6,067 nucleotides of DNA, from positions 1 through 6,067 of the forward strand of contig JAKAZF010000195.1 in NCBI GenBank assembly GCA_021826605.1, given 5' to 3'. The notes beneath the pieces were generated by a model, which made no database searches, was not told the origin of the DNA, and was given only the letters and a program-made list of their open reading frames with translations. Numbering within the stretch: the stretch's first letter is position 1; every line of letters begins with the position of its first letter. The translations under genes were made by a program, and so were the position numbers. Source of the stretch: Planctomycetota bacterium (GTDB taxonomy: Bacteria > Planctomycetota > Phycisphaerae > WQYP01). Positions 1 to 5,994 of the stretch are shown here, in pieces.

Positions 1-107
1 TCGCAGCGTCTCAAGGGGTCTACGGACCCGGTTTTCGCCGCTGCTCCTTGCAGCTGGGGCGTTTGCGGCCAATCAATCCTAATTTGTAGGTGTGACAGAG
101 CACTAGC
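1..107. other. 5' flank with two small hairpins, no gene seen
   Basis: This leader precedes the SNF2 gene. It contains two adjacent short inverted repeats. The first is GGGTC (16-20) with GACCC (25-29) around a TACG loop, followed by GGTTTT. The second is GCTGC (40-44) with GCAGC (50-54), which can be extended by CGCC (36-39) pairing with GGCG (58-61) across a bulge. They could be the end of an upstream transcription unit, such as a weak terminator, or a structured leader. The stems are too short to decide. I found no convincing -35/-10 pair. The only Shine-Dalgarno-like bases near the ATG at 108 are a weak GAG at 98-100. Confidence 0.3.
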
Positions 108-2846
108 ATGAACGGCACACTGAAAATTACACCGGAAGGTAAACTGCTTTGGAATCAAAGTGCGGGGGATCCGGCATTAACCATATCAGCGACAATTCAA
201 CAACGCATCGCGAACGGCTTTGCCAGAGGTGACTCCGCAGGATTGCTCCATCTGGCCACCGTTGAACTGCAAAGTCATCTGACACCCGAACTCGCTTATT
301 TCCGTGACTTTGGGCGGGAATATCTTCTACGTCTGTGCCATACGCCTGGATCGGAAAATCAGGCCGGCCCGCAGGCCGTTGCACCGCCAGCTTTGGAAGA
401 TTTGGCCTTCCGCTGCATGCAGGCACCGCCCATGCAGGGGCTGGAGTATTTGAACGCGCAACTGCTGCTGCGATTATGGACTGATCTCGATGAGTTGGTT
501 CGTCGCGAAGTTGCCGGTTTTCCCGGTGGAACGGCAGCCTATCTCAAGGATAAAAATCCTATCTGGCGGATGGTGGGTCGCGTGACGTTTCATCTGGCGG
601 AAAACAAACGCGATCCTTCAAACCCATTCGCTTTTCTGGCGACTTACGCCAATCGACTCTCGGCGCAGGCCACCTTGCGGCACCTGCCGCTAAGCGAAGC
701 CCTCAAAGAATACGCCGGTGCTGGAAATCGCCAGCAGCTTATTGCGTTGCTGACACCGATTGAAAGGGCGGCGGAAAAAAGCCAATTGGTGCGTGAACTT
801 GTGAATTCAGGGGATATTTATCATCCGCTGGCGTGGCAACCGGAATCGGCCTACCGCTTTCTGCAGGATGTGCCGGTGTTTGAAGAAAGCGGCCTGGTGG
901 TGCGCGTGCCGAATTGGTGGCGGGCCGGCAAATCCTCCCGCGCAGTGGTGAATGTGACCATTGGCAAGCAAGCCAAAACCCGGTTGGACGCTGATGCGCT
1001 GCTGGATTTCTCTGTGAATGTCAGCGTAGATGGACACACAGTCAGTGATGAAGAGTTGCAATCAATTTTAGCTGCCTCCAACGGGTTGATGCTGCTGAAG
1101 GGGCAGTGGGTGGAAATTGACAAACAAAAACTCACCGAAGCCCTGGGAATATGGAAGCATGTGGAAACGCAAGCCGGCACCGGCGGCGTATCTTTTTTTG
1201 AAGCCATGCGAATGCTTTCGGGCGTGGGGGTAACCAGCAGCACGGCGGTAACAGCCGAGGAATCCACACGTGCCTGGTCTGAAGTTGTCGCCGGAGATTG
1301 GCTGGCGGCGCGATTAGCAGAGTTGCGAAATCCTGAAGCCGCCCCGACAACAAATGCGCCCGCGGGTTTATTGGCCACACTGCGGCCTTACCAGAAAGTC
1401 GGAGTACAGTGGTTGCATTTTATGGTGCAATTGGGGCTGGGTGCCTGCCTGGCGGATGATATGGGGCTGGGCAAAACCATTCAGGTGCTGGGCTTGCTCC
1501 TGCACTTGAAGGAACATAAGGAGCAAAAGGAACACGGCACCGAGGGAAACGCCATGCCACCGTCCTTGCTGATTGTTCCAGCGTCGCTGATAGCCAATTG
1601 GCGCGATGAATTGGCGAAATTCGCGCCAACCTTAAAGACCTGCGTCGTGCACCCTTCTGAAAAGCTTGACGACTGGTCTGATGGCAATCAGGAAGCGATG
1701 GCACAGACTATTGCATCCATGGATCTGCTGATCACCACCTACGGAATGGCAACGCGACTGGCTTGGCTGGCCGGGCGGCCGTGGAATGTGGTGATTCTTG
1801 ATGAAGCCCAGGCGATTAAAAATTCCGGCACCAAACAGACCCGCAGCGTCAAGCAGTTTAAGGCTGCGGCGCGCGTGGTACTTACGGGTACACCGGTGGA
1901 AAATCGGCTATCCGATTTATGGTCCATTTTTGACTTTCTCAATCCGGGCTTACTTGGTGGAGCCAAAGCTTTCGGAACGTATGCCAAATCCGTTGCGGAA
2001 TCACCGGGCGGTTATGCGCCTTTACGGGCACTGGTGCAACCCTATATTCTGCGGCGACTGAAAACCGATAAACGCATTATCTCGGACCTGCCGGATAAAA
2101 CGGAGGTACGGGCATTTTGTGCGTTAAGCAAACAGCAAATTGCCTTGTATCAAATGGCGGTCGATGAGATGGCCTCAAAAATAAAAGAAGCCGATGGCAT
2201 TGCCCGAAGAGGCCTGGTGCTGTCTTATCTCATGCGGTTCAAACAAATTTGCAATCATCCGTCGCAATTACTGGGTGATGGAGCTTATGACCCGTCGCAC
2301 AGCGGCAAATTTCTGCGCCTCGCTGAATTGTGCGAGGAAATGGCCGCACGACAGGAAAAGGTTCTGATCTTTACTCAGTTCCGGGAAATCACCGCAGCCC
2401 TTGCGGGTTTTCTGGAATCCATTTTCGGCCGGCCGGGCCTGATTCTGCACGGCGGCACCGCCGTAGCAAATCGAAAACAGTTGGTCCAGCAATTTCAAAG
2501 CGATAACGGCCCGCCCTTTTTCGTACTTTCGCTGAAGGCCGGCGGTGTGGGGTTGAATCTTACGGCGGCGTCGCAGGTGGTGCATTTTGATCGCTGGTGG
2601 AACCCGGCGGTGGAGAATCAGGCAACGGATAGAGCGTTTCGTATTGGTCAGAAGAAAAACGTGCTGGTGCATAAGTTTATATGCCAGGGCACCTTGGAGG
2701 ACAAAATCGACACATTAATGACCGAGAAAACAAATCTTTCCAATGAGATATTGCAGGGCGGTGCCGACCAAATGCTCACCGAAATGAACAACCAGGAATT
2801 GCTGAATTTTGTGACACTGGATATTCATCGGGTCAGCGAGTTATGA
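108..2846 (+). CDS. SNF2-family (SWI2/SNF2) DNA-dependent ATPase/helicase with bacterial SNF2-associated N-terminal region
   Basis: A 912-residue cytoplasmic superfamily-2 ATPase expected to translocate on double-stranded DNA and remodel nucleoprotein, as known for the Snf2/RapA group. Visible motifs: Walker A DDMGLGKT (450-457, Lys456), motif Ia LLIVPASL, Walker B DEAQ (565-568), motif III LTGTPVEN (592-599), LRRLKTDK...DLPDKTE (648-666), KVLIFTQF (751-758), then motifs V/VI GGVGLNL (812-818) and QATDRAFRIGQ (838-848, arginine finger in DRAFR). All catalytic residues are present. Residues about 245-375 (FLQDVPVF, VPNWW, LLKGQWVEID) resemble the region found ahead of the ATPase in bacterial SNF2 proteins (DUF3670-like). 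Residues 1-240 I cannot assign. No SWIM domain is fused here; one follows as a separate gene whose frame overlaps by ATGA. Between motifs I and Ia there is an unusual charged insert (468-481) made from three 9-bp repeats. The start at 108 is the first ATG and has only a weak ribosome site. The family call is secure; the biological role is not. Confidence 0.95.
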   Translation: MNGTLKITPEGKLLWNQSAGDPALTISATIQQRIANGFARGDSAGLLHLATVELQSHLTPELAYFRDFGREYLLRLCHTPGSENQAGPQAVAPPALEDLAFRCMQAPPMQGLEYLNAQLLLRLWTDLDELVRREVAGFPGGTAAYLKDKNPIWRMVGRVTFHLAENKRDPSNPFAFLATYANRLSAQATLRHLPLSEALKEYAGAGNRQQLIALLTPIERAAEKSQLVRELVNSGDIYHPLAWQPESAYRFLQDVPVFEESGLVVRVPNWWRAGKSSRAVVNVTIGKQAKTRLDADALLDFSVNVSVDGHTVSDEELQSILAASNGLMLLKGQWVEIDKQKLTEALGIWKHVETQAGTGGVSFFEAMRMLSGVGVTSSTAVTAEESTRAWSEVVAGDWLAARLAELRNPEAAPTTNAPAGLLATLRPYQKVGVQWLHFMVQLGLGACLADDMGLGKTIQVLGLLLHLKEHKEQKEHGTEGNAMPPSLLIVPASLIANWRDELAKFAPTLKTCVVHPSEKLDDWSDGNQEAMAQTIASMDLLITTYGMATRLAWLAGRPWNVVILDEAQAIKNSGTKQTRSVKQFKAAARVVLTGTPVENRLSDLWSIFDFLNPGLLGGAKAFGTYAKSVAESPGGYAPLRALVQPYILRRLKTDKRIISDLPDKTEVRAFCALSKQQIALYQMAVDEMASKIKEADGIARRGLVLSYLMRFKQICNHPSQLLGDGAYDPSHSGKFLRLAELCEEMAARQEKVLIFTQFREITAALAGFLESIFGRPGLILHGGTAVANRKQLVQQFQSDNGPPFFVLSLKAGGVGLNLTAASQVVHFDRWWNPAVENQATDRAFRIGQKKNVLVHKFICQGTLEDKIDTLMTEKTNLSNEILQGGADQMLTEMNNQELLNFVTLDIHRVSEL

Positions 2847-2873
2847 TACGGTCCGTTAAACGCCGTCTGAAAC

Positions 2874-2878
2874 AAGGA
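2874..2878 (+). promoter_or_regulatory. Ribosome binding site AAGGA that decides the SWIM gene start
   Basis: AAGGA lies 9 bases before the ATG at 2888. The upstream ATG at 2843, which overlaps the SNF2 stop, has no comparable site. The protein read from 2888 (MWWTYKPYVS...) also begins where family members usually begin, just before a PYVS-like motif. The 15 residues added by the longer start look unrelated to the family. Confidence 0.6.
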
Positions 2879-2887
2879 TCGCACATC

Positions 2888-3832
2888 ATGTGGTGGACTT
2901 ATAAACCGTACGTATCAGCAGGCCAGCGGCAGGCAGTGGCCCGGAGGGAAATTGCAAACTTGGAAAAAGCCGGGCGGAAAATTTCTCCGGTGCGGGTAGA
3001 GGGAAGGAAAATCGCTGCGACGTTTTGGGGCAAGGCCTGGTGCCAACACCTGGAATCTTACAGTGACTACGCCAACCGTTTGCCGCGGGGCCGATCTTAC
3101 GTGCGGAACGGCTCAGTGCTGGATCTGCAAATTGAACCCGGCAAAATCAGCGCCTTGGTCAGCGGTTCGGAGATTTACCACATTGTCATCGACATTAAGC
3201 CATTGGCAAAGGAAACATGGGACGGCATCCGACAACGCTTATCCGGGGAGATCCGCAGCATTATCGAATTGCTGCGGGGGCGCATGTCCGATGCCGTCAT
3301 GGCTGTGGTCACCGATCGCGCAGGCGGAATGTTTCCGATGCCGGATCATATCGAGATGGATTGCTCCTGCCCGGACTCCGCCGGGTTATGTAAGCATCTG
3401 GCTGCGGTGCTCTACGGCGTGGGTGCCAGGCTGGATACTCAGCCGGAGCTGTTGTTCAAACTGCGGCAGGTCAACCATCTGGAACTTGTGCCCACTTCCG
3501 ATACGGTTGACGCCCTGACCAGCACGGATAACGCCGGTCGCAAAACAATCGCCGGTAATCAGTTAGCCGATGTATTTGGCGTTGAGATGGATCAGCCGGC
3601 GGAAACGCCAAACGAGCCGGCCCCGGCGGGCCGAACCGGCCAAATATCCGGAAATTCTAGGCTTAATAAAAAGCGCGTCGCGGCACGGAAAATCAAGGTA
3701 GCGGCAAAAGCATCGGCGAAGCCGAAGACTAAAGCTCAGGTCAGCCCCAAAGCAAAATCAAAAATTTCCCGCCCGAAAAAAGCCTCCAGGAAAATGCCCG
3801 CAAAAGTGGGGAAGAAGCCGCGACGAGCTTAG
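2888..3832 (+). CDS. SWIM zinc-finger domain protein with histone H1-like basic tail
   Basis: A 314-residue protein from the chosen start; the alternative ATG at 2843 would give 329 residues. The SWIM zinc-binding motif CxCx6CxH is complete: Cys159, Cys161, Cys168 and His170 in CSCPDSAGLCKH, followed by the helix LAAVLYGVGARLD. The N-terminal part has the block FWGKAWCQHLESYSDYANRL (46-65) and then PRGRSYVRNGSVLDL, typical of stand-alone bacterial SWIM proteins. SWIM domains are known as predicted DNA- or protein-binding modules and often travel with SNF2 ATPases, sometimes fused to them. Here the gene follows the SNF2 gene immediately, so the two probably form one operon and act together. 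The last 55 residues (260-314) hold 17 Lys, 6 Arg and 11 Ala and no acidic residue, with AKPKTKA- and SPKAKSK-like segments resembling histone H1 or chlamydial HC1 tails. This suggests non-specific nucleic-acid binding, which is inference. No signal peptide or membrane segment is seen. The function remains unproven. Confidence 0.9.
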   Translation: MWWTYKPYVSAGQRQAVARREIANLEKAGRKISPVRVEGRKIAATFWGKAWCQHLESYSDYANRLPRGRSYVRNGSVLDLQIEPGKISALVSGSEIYHIVIDIKPLAKETWDGIRQRLSGEIRSIIELLRGRMSDAVMAVVTDRAGGMFPMPDHIEMDCSCPDSAGLCKHLAAVLYGVGARLDTQPELLFKLRQVNHLELVPTSDTVDALTSTDNAGRKTIAGNQLADVFGVEMDQPAETPNEPAPAGRTGQISGNSRLNKKRVAARKIKVAAKASAKPKTKAQVSPKAKSKISRPKKASRKMPAKVGKKPRRA

Positions 3833-4006
3833 CGCTTGCCCGAGTAATGGCCGGGATGTCAACACGGTGCTCTCTAACCACGTCGTGCCCGCCGAGCACC
3901 GGAGGATAACTCGGTGGTTGACCCCATGCCGCAAACCAACCACCCATAAACTTCACTTTCCCGATTTTTCGTGACCACGACAGATTGTCCGGGTAGATTT
4001 AGCCGA
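3833..4006. other. Intergenic spacer with two inverted repeats sharing a competing arm
   Basis: Two perfect 8-bp inverted repeats occur here. CGGTGCTC (3865-3872) pairs with GAGCACCG (3894-3901) across a 21-base loop. GGTGGTTG (3913-3920) pairs with CAACCACC (3937-3944) across 16 bases. A second AACCAC at 3876-3881, inside the first loop, can also pair with GTGGTT (3914-3919), so the two folds exclude each other. TTTTT occurs at 3965-3969, too far from the second stem for a classic intrinsic terminator. The region could be the structured 3' end of the SNF2-SWIM transcript. I see no gene; a - strand open frame through it has no good ribosome site and runs into the SWIM gene. Confidence 0.35.
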
Positions 4007-4012
4007 TATAAT
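3985..4012 (+). promoter_or_regulatory. Sigma-70-like promoter for the PAS-GAF-receiver gene
   Basis: A perfect TATAAT (4007-4012) is preceded at 16 bases by TTGTCC (3985-3990), which matches the first three bases of the -35 consensus. Transcription would start near 4019, leaving a leader of about 19 bases. It indicates that the downstream gene is transcribed separately from the SNF2-SWIM pair. Confidence 0.6.
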
Positions 4013-4013
4013 G

Positions 4014-4032
4014 ATTAAGGTTTAATTAAGGT
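4014..4032 (+). repeat. Direct repeat ATTAAGGT x2 between promoter and start codon
   Basis: ATTAAGGT occurs at 4014-4021 and again at 4025-4032, 11 bases apart, so the copies lie on the same face of the helix. The second copy forms the Shine-Dalgarno site: TAAGGTG at 4027-4033, with 4 to 6 bases before the ATG at 4038. The palindrome TTAATTAA lies at 4022-4029. The pair could be a regulator site over the transcription start, or it could be chance in AT-rich leader sequence. Confidence 0.35.
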
Positions 4033-4037
4033 GTCGC

Positions 4038-5732
4038 ATGGGTGTAGTATCTAACCTTCGACGCGCACTGGTGCTTTCGGGACCAGACTTCCGCAGCACC
4101 GACCTCTACAACAACCTCTCCCACAATTATGATGCAGTCGTGTGCGTATCGACCATGGACCAAGCCGTGGCCGAATTGCGCAGCGGATCATTTGATATGG
4201 TCATGTCGGAATCCGCCGATTTTTTACCGCTGGAACGGGCCCACGCCACCATGCAATCCGGACTGGTGCTGGATACCATTGGCGAAGGCGTCTGCATGAT
4301 CAATCCGGCCGGGCGGATGGTCTGGAGCAACCGCCGCATGAAACAATGGTCGACTGAAGTCACTGAGCGCATCGGCAAAGCCTGTATGGAGGCGATTTCC
4401 ATATTCACCGATCCGCTGGTGCCCGGCAGGCCGGAAAATCATGTTCCGCGTTCCCGCAAGTTCGCCATCAGCATCGGTGATTCACAGTTTTTTGAACTGG
4501 TCTGCTCACCGGTCCATAACCAGGAAGATAAAATTTCGCATGTGGTTGCCGTCTGCTGGGATGCCACGCATACCCGCCGACTTCAGCAAAAGCTTGATGC
4601 CATCGACCAGGCGGGAAGAGAACTGGTGCGCCTGGAAAAAGACGCCATCGCCAAGCTGAATTTTCTGCAACGTCAGCAGCTGCTGGAAGAACGCATTATC
4701 AAATTCCTTCGCCAGCTTATGCACTTTGATCATTTTAATATTCGTCTTCTGGATCCGGCCAGCAATAAGCTGGAACCGGTTATCGCCGTAGGAATGCCCG
4801 ACGAAGCCATGGAAGCGGAACTGTTTTGTGAAGTGGAAGGCAACGGAATCTGCGGCCACGTAGCGGCCACAGGCAGATCCTATATTTCCGCTGATGTCGT
4901 CAAGGACCCGCGTTACGTTGCCGGACTTGATACCGCCAAATCCAGTTTAACCGTCCCGCTGATGCTGCATGACAAAACCATTGGCGTGCTGAACATTGAA
5001 TCCGATCAGTATGCCTTTTTCACGGAAGATGACCGGCAATTCGCCGAAATATTCGGGCGGTATGTGGCGATTGCATTAAATGTGCTGGACCTGCTGATGC
5101 TGGAACAGCGAAGCAGCAGCGGCAAGCTGGTACAGGAAATGGCCTGTGAAGTGGCCGGCCCGCTCAATGATATGATTTATGATCTGGAACTTATTAAAGA
5201 AGCAAATCTCGGTGATGCGCCCCTGCTGCAATCGTTAAATTTAATTCTCACGAACGCCAACACCGTCCGGCAGACATTTTGGAGTTTGTGCTCCAGCCCC
5301 CAACAGGTATTTGGTGCGCATGATCAGCGTCGCTTGCCCAATAAGGACCCCCGCCTGCAGGGCAAGCGTATCCTTGTAGCGGATGATCAAGCCAATATCC
5401 GGGAGACCATTCATTATGTTCTGACCTATTGCGGCTGCAACGTGGACACCGCTGCCGATGGTGCCGAGGCTCTGGCTCATCTGGCTGGACAGCCGCGTTA
5501 TGATCTGGTGATTTCTGATATTCGAATGCCGCATAAAAACGGCTATGAAGTCTTTGCGGCCGCACAAAAAATCGGCCATAACCCGCCGGTGATTCTGATG
5601 ACCGGCTTTGGCTATGATCCGGATCACAGCATTGTGCAAGCCTCCAAACAGGGATTGGCGGCCGTACTTTCCAAACCCTTCAAAGTAGAAAAACTCATGC
5701 AGGAAATCTTCAAAGCCCTGGCCGTGCATTAA
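4038..5732 (+). CDS. PAS-GAF sensor protein with C-terminal response-regulator receiver domain
   Basis: A 564-residue cytoplasmic signalling protein with no membrane segments. Domains in order: residues 8-65, a receiver-like beta-alpha half-fold (RALVLSGPDF...DMVMSESADF) without the acidic pocket; about 70-176, a PAS domain (LVLDTIGEGVCMINPAGRMV); about 178-220, a predicted coiled coil (LQQKLDAIDQ...LQRQQLLEER); about 215-352, a GAF domain (GICGHVAATGRSYI at 270-283, LTVPLMLHDKTIGVLNIESD from 304); about 362-430, helices like a histidine-kinase dimerisation domain but reading CEVAGPL (370-376), with Cys370 where kinases have His; and 442-564, a complete receiver with acid pair Asp449/Asp450, phospho-acceptor Asp494 in DIRMP, Thr522 and Lys546. 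There is no HATPase domain and no DNA-binding or enzymatic output domain. It therefore probably receives a phosphoryl group from a kinase encoded elsewhere and combines this with PAS/GAF ligand or redox input. The start at 4038 is supported by TAAGGTG just upstream and a TATAAT promoter. It is probably monocistronic. Partner and pathway are unknown. Confidence 0.93.
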   Translation: MGVVSNLRRALVLSGPDFRSTDLYNNLSHNYDAVVCVSTMDQAVAELRSGSFDMVMSESADFLPLERAHATMQSGLVLDTIGEGVCMINPAGRMVWSNRRMKQWSTEVTERIGKACMEAISIFTDPLVPGRPENHVPRSRKFAISIGDSQFFELVCSPVHNQEDKISHVVAVCWDATHTRRLQQKLDAIDQAGRELVRLEKDAIAKLNFLQRQQLLEERIIKFLRQLMHFDHFNIRLLDPASNKLEPVIAVGMPDEAMEAELFCEVEGNGICGHVAATGRSYISADVVKDPRYVAGLDTAKSSLTVPLMLHDKTIGVLNIESDQYAFFTEDDRQFAEIFGRYVAIALNVLDLLMLEQRSSSGKLVQEMACEVAGPLNDMIYDLELIKEANLGDAPLLQSLNLILTNANTVRQTFWSLCSSPQQVFGAHDQRRLPNKDPRLQGKRILVADDQANIRETIHYVLTYCGCNVDTAADGAEALAHLAGQPRYDLVISDIRMPHKNGYEVFAAAQKIGHNPPVILMTGFGYDPDHSIVQASKQGLAAVLSKPFKVEKLMQEIFKALAVH

Positions 5733-5759
5733 AAGCCAACCATGGAAGGTTAAACGAAT

Positions 5760-5775
5760 GTGCTTGACACCGTTT
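5760..5775 (+). repeat. Diverged copy of the GGTACCTGACACC repeat
   Basis: GTGCTTGACACCGTTT matches GTACCTGACACCTTTT of the exact copies downstream at 13 of 16 positions, in the same orientation, with GACACC and the T tract retained. It also contains TTGACA (5764-5769), a perfect -35 sequence, but no good -10 follows at the right spacing, so I read it as a repeat relic and not a promoter. Confidence 0.45.
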
Positions 5776-5861
5776 CCCCAAAAAACAATCCTTGCCGTAT
5801 CCGCGTTATCCGCAGATCAATCCCCTATATCGTACGCAAAATAATCACTTGCTCCTTGAAA

Positions 5862-5881
5862 AAAGGTACCTGACACCTTTT
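5862..5881 (+). repeat. Exact 20-bp repeat AAAGGTACCTGACACCTTTT, copy 1
   Basis: This is identical to the unit at 5934-5953 and in the same orientation, 72 bases apart start to start. With the preceding A at 5861 it forms an imperfect palindrome: AAAAGGT (5861-5867) pairs with ACCTTTT (5875-5881) around a 7-base loop. The flanking A and T tracts could let it act as a weak terminator in either direction. It looks like a dispersed genomic repeat, perhaps of REP or mobile-element type. Confidence 0.8.
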
Positions 5882-5933
5882 CCGATTTGGCAGGTATATT
5901 GCCAATGGTAAAGATAACAATAAATTCCAAAAC

Positions 5934-5953
5934 AAAGGTACCTGACACCTTTT
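5934..5953 (+). repeat. Exact 20-bp repeat AAAGGTACCTGACACCTTTT, copy 2
   Basis: The second exact copy is followed by further T bases (5954-5955). The two copies enclose 52 bp (5882-5933) that is AT-rich and contains its own small inverted repeat. A pair of repeats around a short insert resembles a REP doublet or a minimal non-coding mobile unit, but no transposase is encoded here. Confidence 0.8.
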
Positions 5954-5975
5954 TTCACGGCACTAAGAGTAACTG

Positions 5976-5994
5976 TTTACCGCTCCGCGGTAAA
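5976..5994. repeat. Perfect 8-bp hairpin TTTACCGC-TCC-GCGGTAAA
   Basis: TTTACCGC (5976-5983) and GCGGTAAA (5987-5994) are exact reverse complements with a 3-base loop. There is no U run after the stem on either strand, so it is not a standard intrinsic terminator. It begins 23 bases after the second 20-bp repeat and may mark the end of the repeat element or belong to a structured transcript. Confidence 0.6.

Noticed and set aside
851..1378. Long - strand frame of 175 codons opposite the SNF2 gene
   Set aside because: It is a shadow of the SNF2 coding strand: low-complexity Ser/Thr/Ala-rich product, no domain, and the + strand frame has clear conserved motifs.
108..3832. Defence system such as DISARM
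   Set aside because: A SNF2 ATPase alone is not enough: no methyltransferase, DUF1998 or phospholipase D gene is in the window, and the SWIM partner is not a component of that system.
3741..3956. - strand open frame of 71 codons starting with GTG across the spacer and SWIM gene 3' end
   Set aside because: It overlaps the SWIM coding region, has no convincing ribosome site or recognisable domain, and the inverted repeats give a better explanation of the spacer.
5241..5729. - strand frame of 162 codons opposite the receiver domain
   Set aside because: It lies antiparallel to an unmistakable receiver domain with all catalytic residues and shows no family similarity of its own.
5764..5792. TTGACA at 5764-5769 as a promoter
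   Set aside because: The hexamer 17 bases on is AATCCT, a poor -10, there is no gene downstream, and the TTGACA is part of a diverged repeat.
5758..5844. 28-codon + strand frame with a GGAAGG eight bases upstream
   Set aside because: It is too short to judge, its start overlaps a diverged repeat copy, and the product matches no family I recognise.
5862..5953. CRISPR array
   Set aside because: Only two exact 20-bp units with a 52-bp gap and a third poorly matching one at different spacing, and no cas genes; the spacing and palindromic form suit a REP-like repeat.
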